Of a stretch of DNA of 64,000 nucleotides, positions 40,677 through 49,558 are shown piece by piece (positions within the stretch are counted from its first letter, which is position 1; each line of letters starts with the position of its first letter). Made by a program: the position numbers and the translations under genes. Location: contig NZ_JBFAHM010000016.1 in assembly GCF_040654195.1 (NCBI RefSeq), forward strand, positions 62,001 through 126,000, given 5' to 3'. The DNA comes from Hamadaea sp013361475. GTDB taxonomy: Bacteria > Actinomycetota > Actinomycetes > Mycobacteriales > Micromonosporaceae. The notes under the pieces were generated by a model. That model ran no database searches. It worked only from the letters and a program-made list of their open reading frames with translations, and was not told the origin of the DNA.

Positions 40677-41255
40677 GTGGCCCAGACCCGGGACGTGATC
40701 CTCGACGCGGCGCTGACCGTGATCCGCGAGCGCGGCCTCGGCAAGGCCACCACCAAGGCGATCGCCCAGGAGGCCGGGTTCTCCGAAGCCGCGCTCTACA
40801 AGCACTTCGCCGACAAGGAGGAGATCTTCCTCGGCGTCCTGCAGGAGCGGTCGCCCGGCTTTCCACCCCTGCACGCCGCGCTGGCCGCCAAGCCCGGCAG
40901 CGGGACGGTCGAGGGCAACCTGATCGCCATCGCGACCGCGGCTATGGCGTTCTACCACGAGAACTTTCCGCTGCTGGGCTCGATCTTCGCCGAACGCCGG
41001 GTGTTCGAGACGCACCGCGCGCGGCTGAGCCAGAAGGGCGCCGGCCCGCACAAGGTGAACCAGGTCGTCGCCGGTTACCTCTCGGGCGAGCAGCAGGCGG
41101 GCCGCGTACGCGCCGACGCCGACGTGGCCGCCGCGGCCGACCTGCTCATGGGCTGCTGCTTCCAGCACGCCTTCCTCTGCCACTACCAGGGACGCCCGGT
41201 CGATCGGGCCGCCGCGGAGCGATACGTGCGAACCCTGCTGCCCGGACTCGGCTGA
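40677..41255 (+). CDS. TetR family transcriptional regulator
   Basis: A 192-residue TetR regulator: helix-turn-helix in residues 10-50 (TTKAIAQEAGFSEAALYKHFADKEEIF), then an all-helical ligand domain. GTG 40677 is fixed by AGGAGG (40667-40672) four bases upstream. It is flanked by two NAD(P)H-binding protein genes, one divergent (39953-40585) and one convergent (41264-41989); the shared promoter region with two operators points to the divergent one as target. Confidence 0.92.
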   Translation: MAQTRDVILDAALTVIRERGLGKATTKAIAQEAGFSEAALYKHFADKEEIFLGVLQERSPGFPPLHAALAAKPGSGTVEGNLIAIATAAMAFYHENFPLLGSIFAERRVFETHRARLSQKGAGPHKVNQVVAGYLSGEQQAGRVRADADVAAAADLLMGCCFQHAFLCHYQGRPVDRAAAERYVRTLLPGLG

Positions 41256-41263
41256 GCGGCGGC

Positions 41264-41989
41264 TCAGAACTCCTCCCAGGTGCGCGTACCGTGATCGGCG
41301 CCGGCGAGGGCCAGGTTGCCCCCGCTCCGGTACGCCTTCCCGGCCGCGCCGGGGATCCGCACCGGCAGCAGCAGCCGCCGCTTCCCGGTCGCCCGCAGAT
41401 GCCCGGTGATCAGGTCCCGCATGTCGTAGACCTTCGGCCCGGCCAGGTCCGGCACGAGTCCGGCCGGCTCGCCGAGGGCCAGTTCCACGAGGCGGTCGGC
41501 CACGTCGCGGGCGTCCACCGGCTCGAAGCGCAGCCCGCCCGGCACCGGCACGATCGGCGACTTCGTCATGCCCGCCAGCGTCTTGCGGACGAGGTCGTGG
41601 AACTGGGCGGCGCGCAAAGTCGTCCACGGTACGCCCGACTCCGCGACCGCCTGCTCGGCCGCCTCCTTCATCCGCAGCCAGGCCAGCGGCACCCGGCCCA
41701 CCCCGATCACCGAGATGTAGACCAGATGGCGTACGCCCGCCTCCCGCGCCGCCGCGACCAGGTTGCGCGTGGCCACGTCGTCGCCCTTCTGCCCGCCGGC
41801 CAGGTGCAGGACGATGTCCGCCCCGTCGACGGCCGCCGCCACTCCCTCACCGGTGATCAGGTCGGCGACCACGTCGCCGTGGGCCGCGTTCCGGCTCAGC
41901 ACCCGCACCTTCGCCCCGGTCTCCCGCAGCCGGGGCACCACCTGGCGGCCCAGCGTTCCCGTACCCCCGGTGACCAGAATCGTCGTCAT
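41264..41989 (-). CDS. NmrA-like NAD(P)-binding protein
   Basis: A 241-residue atypical SDR with ILVTGGTGTLGRQVVPRL at the N-terminus, VRVLSRNAAHGDVVAD as cofactor loop, VYISVIGVGRVPLAWLRMKEAAE in the middle (no canonical YxxxK) and a C-terminal substrate domain. Family members are quinone or sugar reductases, or regulators such as NmrA. The substrate is unknown. It ends 8 bp from the convergent TetR stop. A strong hairpin upstream (42056-42091) separates it from the DUF4242 gene. Confidence 0.87.
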   Translation of the reverse strand: MTTILVTGGTGTLGRQVVPRLRETGAKVRVLSRNAAHGDVVADLITGEGVAAAVDGADIVLHLAGGQKGDDVATRNLVAAAREAGVRHLVYISVIGVGRVPLAWLRMKEAAEQAVAESGVPWTTLRAAQFHDLVRKTLAGMTKSPIVPVPGGLRFEPVDARDVADRLVELALGEPAGLVPDLAGPKVYDMRDLITGHLRATGKRRLLLPVRIPGAAGKAYRSGGNLALAGADHGTRTWEEF

Positions 41990-42055
41990 GATCGGCTCCT
42001 GTCTGCTTCGCTCATCGTGTCGTCAACCCACTGACGAGACGTGGCGCGCGAATGT

Positions 42056-42091
42056 GACAGGTCCTCCGGAATTTCTTCCGGAGGACCTGTC
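42056..42091 (-). terminator. Perfect 16-bp hairpin
   Basis: Arms 42056-42071 and 42076-42091 are perfectly complementary (GACAGGTCCTCCGGAA) with a 4-base loop that reads GAAA in minus-strand RNA. It lies 37 bp past the stop of the DUF4242 gene and about 67 bp upstream of the NmrA-like start. No T-tract follows. Best read as a terminator or attenuator between the two minus-strand genes. Confidence 0.75.
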
Positions 42092-42128
42092 CGCCGATCC
42101 GACACCGGCCTGGTGGTCAGACCTCGTC

Positions 42129-42377
42129 CTAAACCTCGATCGACACCTCGTAGATCTCCGCGGTGGCGTGACCGGCCTTCTCGTGCACCCGCATCACCGA
42201 TTCCTTGTCCGGCCCGGTCGACAGGCAGAACGCCTTGCCGGACACGGGATCCAGCCACGCCTTCTCGAAGTGGACCATCTCGTCGGCCTCGATCGCGAGG
42301 TCGGCCTGATGCGCCTTACGAAAGTCTTCCCCCGTGGCGTTGACGAACCCCTCATGAACGTCCATGAACGTGGGCAT
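42129..42377 (-). CDS. DUF4242 / SCO4226-like small protein
   Basis: An 82-residue ferredoxin-like-fold protein: PTFMDVHEGF at the start, EKAWLDPVSGKAFCLSTGPDKESVMRVHEKAGHATAEIYEV at the end. This matches the DUF4242 family including the nickel-binding SCO4226 of Streptomyces coelicolor, where such His and Cys positions bind metal. It is probably a small cytoplasmic metal-binding or monooxygenase-like protein. It follows the lipoprotein gene by 65 bp on the same strand and is followed by a strong hairpin. Confidence 0.8.
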   Translation of the reverse strand: MPTFMDVHEGFVNATGEDFRKAHQADLAIEADEMVHFEKAWLDPVSGKAFCLSTGPDKESVMRVHEKAGHATAEIYEVSIEV

Positions 42378-42442
42378 CCGTCTCCCCCTTCTCGGATGTG
42401 CGGCGACTGCCGCAGGATTTCGCCTTCGCCTTCAGCATGCGC

Positions 42443-43333
42443 TCAGTCGAGGGGTTTGAGCTCGCCTTTCAGCACAATCAGCCCGACGCCGTACCGGGCG
42501 TCGAAGTCGCGCTGCTGCGCCTCGGTGGCCAGGAACAACCGGACGTTGATGGTCTCAGTGACCGGATCCGGGCTGCTCGCGGTCACACCCGGCGTTGCGA
42601 CGATCTGGTCCTGAATCGCCAGCAGCTCCTTCTCCGTGTGCCGGGCCGGCAGCACGCACAGCTTGCCCCCGAACTGCTCACGGAGCTCGTGCTCGTGCTC
42701 GGCGAGGTTCTTGGTGAACCGCACGTTGACGATCAACCGGCCCGGATCGTTGTGGGGGGTCGGGTCGGCAGTGGCGTTCGCCTCGTCGATCCACAATCCG
42801 GCATAGTCCGGTGACTTCTGCGCGACGGCGATCGCGGCCTCCATCGCATCGCTCGACACCTTGGCCGGGTCGACGACCTTCCAGCCCCCGGCGGGCGGCG
42901 CGCACAGCGTCGGGAAGGCGGCGGGGCCGGTGGGCGGGGTCTCCCGGACGGGTGGCCGCGGCGGCTCGGTCAGCGTGAACTTCTCGTTCTCGTACGTGCC
43001 GACGAGCTGATATTCACCCCACTTCGTCTGGAGCGCCGACTCGTACTGGAGTCCGTCCCACGTCCAGCCGACGACCTCCGGACCCCCACACTGGGGCGGC
43101 AGCGACTCGGCGAGCGCCCGGCAGAGCTGGGGACCGTGCTGCTCGCTCGCCAACACGTACGCCGTCACCTGGAACCGGCCGTGATAGCCGTCGCGGACGA
43201 GGTTCTCCGGGGCCGGCGGGCTGATCGAGACGCCCGGCGACGGAGCCGCCGCGCCGTCGGCCATCGGTTTCGCGCACCCTGCCGCCGCCAGCGGCAGCGC
43301 CAGCAGCGAGAGCATGAGCACGGATCGCTTCAT
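42443..43333 (-). CDS. Lipoprotein of unknown function
   Basis: A 296-residue exported lipoprotein: basic N-terminus, hydrophobic stretch, then lipobox LAAAGC with lipidated Cys at residue 20 and an Ala/Pro-rich linker. The mature part has two similar halves, each with a VTAYVLASEQ or VNVRFTKNLAEHEHELREQ strand-helix and a Cys (LCRAL, KLCVLP), plus VRLFLATEAQQRDFDARYG at the end. Length and motifs suit a surface binding protein. I recognise no family. It is divergent from the glycosyltransferase/ABC cassette. Confidence 0.75.
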   Translation of the reverse strand: MKRSVLMLSLLALPLAAAGCAKPMADGAAAPSPGVSISPPAPENLVRDGYHGRFQVTAYVLASEQHGPQLCRALAESLPPQCGGPEVVGWTWDGLQYESALQTKWGEYQLVGTYENEKFTLTEPPRPPVRETPPTGPAAFPTLCAPPAGGWKVVDPAKVSSDAMEAAIAVAQKSPDYAGLWIDEANATADPTPHNDPGRLIVNVRFTKNLAEHEHELREQFGGKLCVLPARHTEKELLAIQDQIVATPGVTASSPDPVTETINVRLFLATEAQQRDFDARYGVGLIVLKGELKPLD

Positions 43334-43517
43334 TCCGGTAGGACGCCGCCGTCGCGCCGCCGGTTCCGCTCCGCATCCCCGTCAGATTGCGCGGTTCGGA
43401 TGTCGAAATCGCCCAGCCTGGCTACGACTCAGCTATAGCGGGGCCGCGCTCGGCTCCGTGCTCGATGCCGCCCGCCGAAGGCGCCGGGTCGGCACCGCCC
43501 GAGAAGCAGGAGCCGCC

Positions 43518-44429
43518 ATGCTGAGGTGCAGCGTTGTCATTCCGACCTACAACCGGGAACGCCTGCTGCGATTCACCTTGCGGGCGCTGGCCCGCCAAAC
43601 TCTGCCCCCGGATCAGTTCGAGGTGCTGATCTGCGACGACGGATCGACCGACCAGACGCGCGCGGTGGCCGAGAGCTTCGCCGACGTGCTCACCATCCGC
43701 TACTTCCACCAGGAGAAGCGGGACGGCTTCGGCGCCTCGTCCGCCCGGAACCTCGGCATCGCGCAGGCCGCCGCCGACGTCTGCGTCCTGCTGGACTGTG
43801 GCGTACTGCCCGAGTCGGGCTGCCTGCAGGCCCATGTGGACTCCCACGAAGCCGCGCCGGGACCGCTCGCGCTCGTCGGCTACGTCTACTGCCTCATGAT
43901 CGACGCCGATCCCGAGGGCGCCGCCGAGATGGACCGGCTGCTCGACTACGACGACGCCGACCGGTCGATCGCCCTGCTCCGGGAGAGCGGGCGGTGGCCC
44001 GACATCCGCGATCAGTACTACGCCAAGTACGGCGACGACTTCGGCCGGCAGCCCGCCCCCTGGGCCATCTACTGGACCTGCAACGTCTCGGCCCCCACCG
44101 CGTTGCTACGCGAGGTGGGAATGTTCGACGAGAGCCTGCACGCCTGGGGCGGCGAGGACATGGACCTCGGCTACCGGTTGCACCGGGCCGGCGCGTACTT
44201 CGCGGTCAACCGAGCCGCGGCGGGCCTGCACGTGCCGCATGAGCGCGAGTCGAAGCAGGGCGAGCGGCGGAACTACGAGTACCTGGCGGCCAAGTACAAC
44301 ACCCCGATCACCGGACTGCTCCGCGAGTTCGCGAGCCTGGCCGTCCACCCGTTCAACATCAACGACGTCATCCGCGACCGCGGCCTGCCGAGCTGCGACG
44401 AGTTCGACAGGCGGGTCACGGCCCGATGA
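43518..44429 (+). CDS. Family 2 glycosyltransferase with GT7-like C-terminal motif
   Basis: A 303-residue cytoplasmic glycosyltransferase. GT-A nucleotide-sugar site: VVIPTYNRERLLRFTLRAL, ICDDGSTDQT and LLDCGVLPESG (DxD-equivalent region is DCG, altered). The later WGGEDMDLGYRLH is the acceptor-side WGxED motif of galactosyl/GalNAc transferases. ATG 43518 follows GCAGGAG. Its stop overlaps the first ABC gene by 4 bp (ATGA). Together with two ABC exporters and a second glycosyltransferase it probably builds and exports a glycosylated product of unknown nature. Confidence 0.88.
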   Translation: MLRCSVVIPTYNRERLLRFTLRALARQTLPPDQFEVLICDDGSTDQTRAVAESFADVLTIRYFHQEKRDGFGASSARNLGIAQAAADVCVLLDCGVLPESGCLQAHVDSHEAAPGPLALVGYVYCLMIDADPEGAAEMDRLLDYDDADRSIALLRESGRWPDIRDQYYAKYGDDFGRQPAPWAIYWTCNVSAPTALLREVGMFDESLHAWGGEDMDLGYRLHRAGAYFAVNRAAAGLHVPHERESKQGERRNYEYLAAKYNTPITGLLREFASLAVHPFNINDVIRDRGLPSCDEFDRRVTAR

Positions 44430-46297
44430 GCCCGACGAACTGGTTGGCGCAGCGGATCACCGAACGCTGGAAGATCGTCCGGCTCGCCGGCCGGGCCGGA
44501 CCCGGGCTCGTGGCCGGACTTCTGCTGATCAACCTCGCCCTGGGCGTACTGCCGGTGCTGTTCGTCGTGGCCACGGGCGTCGTCATCGGCCGCGTGCCCG
44601 CCGCCGTCCAGGCCGGGGTGCCGTCGGCGGAGTGGACGGGCCTGCTGAAGGTGTTCCTGCTCGGTGCGGCCGCGTTCGTGGCGCAGCAACTGCTCGCGCC
44701 GATCGTGACGCTGCTGCGGGAACTGGCCGCGCGCCGGGTCGACGGGCTGCTGCTGGAGGACCTGATGGCCGCCTCGCTGCGCAGCCCCGGCATCAGCGCG
44801 CTGGAGGATCAGGACACCCTCGACGACCTGCGCAACGCGGCCCGGCAGCTGGAGTTCGGCTTCCAGAGTCCCGGCCAGGCGGTCCCCGGGTTGTTCGCGC
44901 TCGTCGCCCGCTACACGGCGCTGCTGGGCTTCGCGATCGTCGTCGGCGTCGTGTTCTCCTGGCTCGCCGCCGCCGCGCTGGTGACCGCCGTGCTCGTGTT
45001 CCGCTACTGCCAGCGCGGGGGGCTACGCAAGTACGTCAAGGTCCGGTTCGACACCGTCGGAGCCCACCGCAAGCTCGACTACGTCCGCGGGCTCGCCGTC
45101 GACAGTGGAGCGGGCAAGGAGATCCGGGTCTTCGGGCTGCTCGTCTGGCTGCGGCAACAGTTGCGCGAGGCGTACGACTTGTTGCTCCGGGATGTGCGGG
45201 CCGCGCGCCGGCGGGTCTACCTCTGGCCGTTCATCTGGGCGACGCTCTGGGGTCTCGCGGTGTCGGTCGCGGTCTTCGCGACCTTCGGCACGACCGCGGT
45301 CGGTGGCCTGTCTCTCACCGAGTTCGTGCTGGTGGTCCAGTCGATTCTCGGCGCGCTCCGGCTGTCGGAGTACTACGCCGAGGCCGACTCGCAGACCTGC
45401 GTGGGGATGTACGGATACGAGGCGCTGCAACGGTTCACCGACCGGATCGACGCCGCCGCTCCCCCGGCGGCGGTACGCGCCGCACCCGCGCCGATCTCGG
45501 AGATCCGCTTCGAGAACGTCACCTTCCACTATCCGGGGCAGGCGACTCCGGTGCTCGACGGGCTGACCTTGACCATCCCCATCGGACAGTGCACGGCGCT
45601 CGTCGGGCTCAACGGGGCGGGCAAGACGACCGTCGTCAAGCTGCTCGCCCGGCTCTACGAGCCGACCGGTGGGGCGATCCTCGCCGACGGGATCGACATC
45701 CGCGCGTACGCCCACGACGAGTGGCGGGCCCGCCTCGGCGTCATCTTCCAGGAGTTCGCCCGGTTCGAAGCCTCGATCGCCGACAACATCGGGTTCGGGG
45801 CCGTCGCCGCCAAGGGCGACCGGGACGGCGTACGCCAAGCCGCCGAGGCGATCGGACTGGGTGACACGATCGCCGCTCTCCCGAACGGGCTCGACACTCC
45901 CCTGGCCCGGCACCTGTCCGGCGGCGTCGACCTGTCCGGTGGGCAGTGGCAGCGCGTCGCACTGGCTCGCGCCCTGTTCGCGTTGCGCCATGGCACCACG
46001 GTCGTGATCCTCGACGAGCCGACCGCCAGCCTCGACGTACGCGCCGAGGCACAGTTCTTCGACGAGTTCGCGGCCCTGACCCAGGGGGCGACGACGCTGC
46101 TGATCTCGCACCGGTTCTCCACGGTTCGCCGAGCGGACCAGATCGTGGTGCTCGACGGCGGTTCCGTGCTGGAGCAGGGTACGCACGAGGAGCTGATGGC
46201 CCTCGACGGCCGGTACGCCGGCCTGTTCAGCCTGCAAGCCGACCGGTTCGTGGACGCCACGACCGGAGTTCCGACCGACACGGAGGTGGCGGCATGA
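44426..46297 (+). CDS. ABC exporter, fused permease-ATPase (first of pair)
   Basis: A 623-residue type IV ABC exporter half. Residues 1-330 hold about six membrane helices. The ATPase has GLNGAGKTT (Walker A), LSGGQWQRVALARAL (signature), VVILDEPTASLD (Walker B and D-loop) and LISHRFSTV (switch His). The following gene encodes a second half with the same layout, and the two overlap by 4 bp, so they likely form a heterodimer. Linkage to two glycosyltransferases suggests a glycosylated lipid or peptide cargo. Confidence 0.92.
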   Translation: MSPTNWLAQRITERWKIVRLAGRAGPGLVAGLLLINLALGVLPVLFVVATGVVIGRVPAAVQAGVPSAEWTGLLKVFLLGAAAFVAQQLLAPIVTLLRELAARRVDGLLLEDLMAASLRSPGISALEDQDTLDDLRNAARQLEFGFQSPGQAVPGLFALVARYTALLGFAIVVGVVFSWLAAAALVTAVLVFRYCQRGGLRKYVKVRFDTVGAHRKLDYVRGLAVDSGAGKEIRVFGLLVWLRQQLREAYDLLLRDVRAARRRVYLWPFIWATLWGLAVSVAVFATFGTTAVGGLSLTEFVLVVQSILGALRLSEYYAEADSQTCVGMYGYEALQRFTDRIDAAAPPAAVRAAPAPISEIRFENVTFHYPGQATPVLDGLTLTIPIGQCTALVGLNGAGKTTVVKLLARLYEPTGGAILADGIDIRAYAHDEWRARLGVIFQEFARFEASIADNIGFGAVAAKGDRDGVRQAAEAIGLGDTIAALPNGLDTPLARHLSGGVDLSGGQWQRVALARALFALRHGTTVVILDEPTASLDVRAEAQFFDEFAALTQGATTLLISHRFSTVRRADQIVVLDGGSVLEQGTHEELMALDGRYAGLFSLQADRFVDATTGVPTDTEVAA

Positions 46298-48078
46298 TCG
46301 AGGCATGGGCGGCCTCCTGGCGCATCCTGCGGACGGCGTGGCGGCTGGATCGCCGGCGGGCGGCCACCGCAGTCGTCCTGATGCTGGGCGGCGCGGCCGC
46401 CGCACCGCTCATGGCGTACGCCCTCGGCCGGATGACCAACGCGCTGGCCGACCGTGACGGAGGTGCGGCCGCGGCCGCCGGCGCCGTCGCCGGTGTCCTG
46501 GCGATCGCGATGCTGACCTTCTCCCACTTCGCGCACATCGCCTACTTCGAGCTGGCGGAGATGGCCGAGGAGGACTTCGACGCCCAGCTCATGGAGGTCT
46601 CGAACGGCACGCCCGGGATCGGGCACCACGAGCGGGCCGAGCAGGCCGACGCGATCACCGTCCTGCGGCAGGAGGGCCGCCAGTTCGAGAACGCCATGGA
46701 CGCCCTGATGAACGGGGTCGGACTGGTGGTCGCGATGGCCATCACGGCGGCGCTGCTCGTCCGGGTCGATCCGTTGCTGCTCCTGTTGCCGGTGGCGGCG
46801 CTGCCGCCGTTGATCGCCGGACGGCTGGCCGAGCGGTCCCGCGATCGGGCGCGTACGCGCACCGCCGAGTCCACACGGGTGGCGCTCAACCTGTTCCACC
46901 TGTCGACCTCGGTCACCGTCGCCGGGGAGTTGCGTGTCTTCCGGCTCGGCCGGGAACTCCTGGACCGGCACCGGCGGCACTGGTCGGCCGCCACGAAAGG
47001 CTTGGCACGCGGGCATTTCCTCGCGACCGTGGTCCACACGGTCGGGCAGCTCGTGTTCGCGGTCTCCTACATCGCCGCCGTCCTCCTCGTGATCCGCCAG
47101 GCGATCGCCGGCCACGGCTCGATCGGCGACGTCGTCCTGGTGATCGTGCTCGCGGTGCAGGTGAACCAGCAGGTGGCGCTGGCCGTCAGCCTGATGGAGA
47201 CGCTGCAGCGGATGGGCAGCGCGTACCAACGGCTGCGGACGCTCCGGGAGCAGGTCGCGCCACCATCAGCAGAGCCGGCTCGGGAGGCTCCGCCGGAACG
47301 GTTCGCGCGTGGCATCACGTTGCGCGACGTGTCGTTCCGCTACCCGGGCGCGGACCGGCCGGCGCTCCGCGACGTCACCCTCACGCTGCCGGCCGGCTCG
47401 CGGGTCGCGATCGTCGGGGAGAACGGGGCGGGCAAGACGACTCTCGTCAAACTGCTGTGTGGCTTCTATCCGCTGTCTTCCGGCCAGGTGCTGCTGGACG
47501 ACGTCGATCTCGCGAACGTCCCGGTCCAGACCTGGCGGCAGCGGATCTCGGTCGGTTTCCAGGACTTCGCCCGCTACGAGTTCGACGCCCGGCATACCGT
47601 CGGCGTCGGGGACCTGCCGCACCTCGGCTCGGACGAGCACCTGCTCGACGCGCTGGACCGCGCCCAGGCCATCCCGGTGATCGATCATCTGCCTGACGGC
47701 TTGGCGACGCAACTGGGTCGCAGCTGGACGGACGGGGCCGAGTTGTCCGGCGGCCAGTGGCAACGGCTGGCGCTCGGCCGGGCGATGATGCGTACGCGGC
47801 CGCTGCTGCTGGTGCTCGACGAGCCGGCGTCGGCGCTGGACCCGGCGGCCGAGCACGCGCTGTTCGAGCGGTTCGCCGATCAGGCCGGCCGGGTGGCCCG
47901 GGAGTCGGGGGCGATCACGTTGTTCGTGTCGCACCGCTTCTCCACGGTACGCATGGCCGACCTGATCATCGTGGTGCGGGACGGCGAGGTGGCCGAGGTC
48001 GGCGACCACGACACCCTCATGGCGAACCGGGGTCTCTACGCGGAGCTGTTCGACCTGCAGGCGCAGGCCTACAGCTGA
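46294..48078 (+). CDS. ABC exporter, fused permease-ATPase (second of pair)
   Basis: A 594-residue ABC half-transporter with six membrane helices (residues 10-320) and an ATPase carrying GENGAGKTT, LSGGQWQRLALGRAM, LLLVLDEPASALDP and FVSHRFSTV, all intact. It differs enough from its upstream partner that a heterodimer is more likely than two homodimers. ATG 46294 overlaps the previous stop (ATGA). It converges on the second glycosyltransferase with only 1 bp between their stops. Confidence 0.92.
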   Translation: MIEAWAASWRILRTAWRLDRRRAATAVVLMLGGAAAAPLMAYALGRMTNALADRDGGAAAAAGAVAGVLAIAMLTFSHFAHIAYFELAEMAEEDFDAQLMEVSNGTPGIGHHERAEQADAITVLRQEGRQFENAMDALMNGVGLVVAMAITAALLVRVDPLLLLLPVAALPPLIAGRLAERSRDRARTRTAESTRVALNLFHLSTSVTVAGELRVFRLGRELLDRHRRHWSAATKGLARGHFLATVVHTVGQLVFAVSYIAAVLLVIRQAIAGHGSIGDVVLVIVLAVQVNQQVALAVSLMETLQRMGSAYQRLRTLREQVAPPSAEPAREAPPERFARGITLRDVSFRYPGADRPALRDVTLTLPAGSRVAIVGENGAGKTTLVKLLCGFYPLSSGQVLLDDVDLANVPVQTWRQRISVGFQDFARYEFDARHTVGVGDLPHLGSDEHLLDALDRAQAIPVIDHLPDGLATQLGRSWTDGAELSGGQWQRLALGRAMMRTRPLLLVLDEPASALDPAAEHALFERFADQAGRVARESGAITLFVSHRFSTVRMADLIIVVRDGEVAEVGDHDTLMANRGLYAELFDLQAQAYS

Positions 48079-48079
48079 C

Positions 48080-49321
48080 CTACCCGGCCGCCGGGGCGTG
48101 CAGCACCTCGACCCGGCGGCCGATCCGCCCGGCCTCGGTGAGGATGTGGTCGGACCAGGTCGGCCACAACCCGGTCAGCCGGGAGGTCACGAGAACCCGG
48201 TCGACCGACTGATCCGGCAGCACCGTACGCACCCCGACGGCGTGCGACGGTGTGTGCGGCGTACCCCGGGTCGCCTTCTCGAGCAGCTCGGCGTCGAAGT
48301 CGACGATGACCGCCGGGGGCAGTCCCGGCGGCAACGTCCCACCCGCGCCGAAGATGGCGATCCGCTCGTCCGCGCCGACGTCGGCCACCGCGCGAGCGAC
48401 CTCGTCGGCCACGTCGATCGTCCCCGCCTGCTCGGTCCACCGGCCGAGTTCCAGCCAGGTCTCCTCCCAGCGCCAGTATTCGTTCACCGCGCACAGGACA
48501 TAGCCGATCTCGATCACCGGTTCCGGGTACGCCACCAGGAACTTCGCCATGTTGGCGACCATCTGCGGCCAGCGGGCCGACATGTCCCGCTCGTGCGGCC
48601 ACTCGATGACCCAGGCGTCCATCGCGAACCGGAAGGGCACGCCCAGCCGGTGCGCCTTGAACCCGATCTCCAGGTCCTCGCAGCCCCATTCGGTCATGTC
48701 CTCGTTGAACCCGCCCACCCGCCGGAACACCTCGGCCGGCAGCGAGATGTTCAGGCCGAAGACGAGTTGCCAGGGCAGCGGCATGGCGTTCATCTCGAAG
48801 TCCCAGGTCACCAGGGCTTCATGGCGGACGTCGCGGAAGGCGGGCTCGTCCCGATAGCGTGCCAGCACGTCTTCGGGGGTTTCGACGGCCAACCGCCTGT
48901 GCAGATCCTCGATCGGCGGGAACCGAGGGTCGTAGCCCCAGGCGTACCCGCAGACGAAGAGCGGTTCGCCCGTCCGGTGCAGCGCCAGGTGCCGTTCCAC
49001 AAGGTCCGCGGAGATCATCACCCCCGAGTCGAGGAAGATGAGCACCTCGGCATCGGCGAGTTTCGCGCCCTCGTTGCGCGCCCGGCTGACCCGGTCGCCG
49101 ACGTCCTCCTGGAAGAAGTACTTCAGCCGGAGCCGGTCCTGGAACGCCGCCACGACCTCGGCGGTGTCGTCGGCGGATCCGTCGTCGGCCACGACGACCT
49201 CGAACTCCGCCTTCGGGAGGGTCTGCCGAGCCAGCTGCTCCAGCATGAGGCGCAGCAGCGCCGCTCGGTTGTAGGTGGGAATGACGACGGACACCTTCGG
49301 CGTTCCGATAGCGTCGATCAT
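48080..49321 (-). CDS. Family 2 glycosyltransferase with extra Rossmann-like C-terminal domain
   Basis: A 413-residue protein. Residues 1-290 are homologous to the other glycosyltransferase of the cassette: VSVVIPTYNRAALLRLML, VADDGSADDT, IFLDSGVMISADL and WGCEDLEIGFKAH. Residues about 300-413 form an added domain with IAIFGAGG, a strand ending VDFD, then VRTVLPDQSVDRVLVTSRL and a helix before RRVEVLHAP, like a degenerate class I methyltransferase topology. ATG 49321 follows GAGGGG. It faces the ABC genes, so co-regulation with them is plausible but not shown. Confidence 0.85.
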   Translation of the reverse strand: MIDAIGTPKVSVVIPTYNRAALLRLMLEQLARQTLPKAEFEVVVADDGSADDTAEVVAAFQDRLRLKYFFQEDVGDRVSRARNEGAKLADAEVLIFLDSGVMISADLVERHLALHRTGEPLFVCGYAWGYDPRFPPIEDLHRRLAVETPEDVLARYRDEPAFRDVRHEALVTWDFEMNAMPLPWQLVFGLNISLPAEVFRRVGGFNEDMTEWGCEDLEIGFKAHRLGVPFRFAMDAWVIEWPHERDMSARWPQMVANMAKFLVAYPEPVIEIGYVLCAVNEYWRWEETWLELGRWTEQAGTIDVADEVARAVADVGADERIAIFGAGGTLPPGLPPAVIVDFDAELLEKATRGTPHTPSHAVGVRTVLPDQSVDRVLVTSRLTGLWPTWSDHILTEAGRIGRRVEVLHAPAAG

Positions 49322-49476
49322 GGCTAGCCCCTCGTCAGGTGGCCAAGGACGCCGTTGTCCTCGCGCATGTCTGCCAGATGCGACCCAGTATCTCCCGGAA
49401 GATTGCCGAACGTCGCATCGAAAGTGCTCACTTTTTACGCCGATAGTTTTCGGCCTTGCGGCCTCGCTCGCTTCGC

Positions 49477-49526
49477 TTGACGCAACCAGTCGGTTGCTAT
49501 AACGTCGAAGGCAACCGAGTAGTTGC
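49477..49526 (+). promoter_or_regulatory. Promoter and two operators of the SRPBCC-ArsR operon
   Basis: TTGACG (49477-49482) and TATAAC (49498-49503) form a promoter. Two 16-bp inverted repeats, GCAACC-AGTC-GGTTGC (49482-49497) and GCAACC-GAGT-AGTTGC (49511-49526), are 29 bp apart: the first fills the -35/-10 spacer and the second covers the start region. They are good sites for the ArsR protein encoded downstream. The rest of the 49322-49558 gap shows nothing clear. Confidence 0.82.
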
Positions 49527-49558
49527 GATACTATTCGCGACGTCGAAGGAGAACAGTC

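Noticed and set aside
43400..43438. Twelve-codon open frame (MSKSPSLATTQL) just before the glycosyltransferase/ABC cassette, considered as a peptide precursor
   Set aside because: Too short, no ribosome-binding site and no leader/core pattern. Kept only as a note because the cassette lacks a known substrate.
43518..49321. Lanthipeptide, lasso peptide or sactipeptide cluster
   Set aside because: No modifying enzyme (LanM/LanBC, B/C proteins, radical SAM) or precursor is present.
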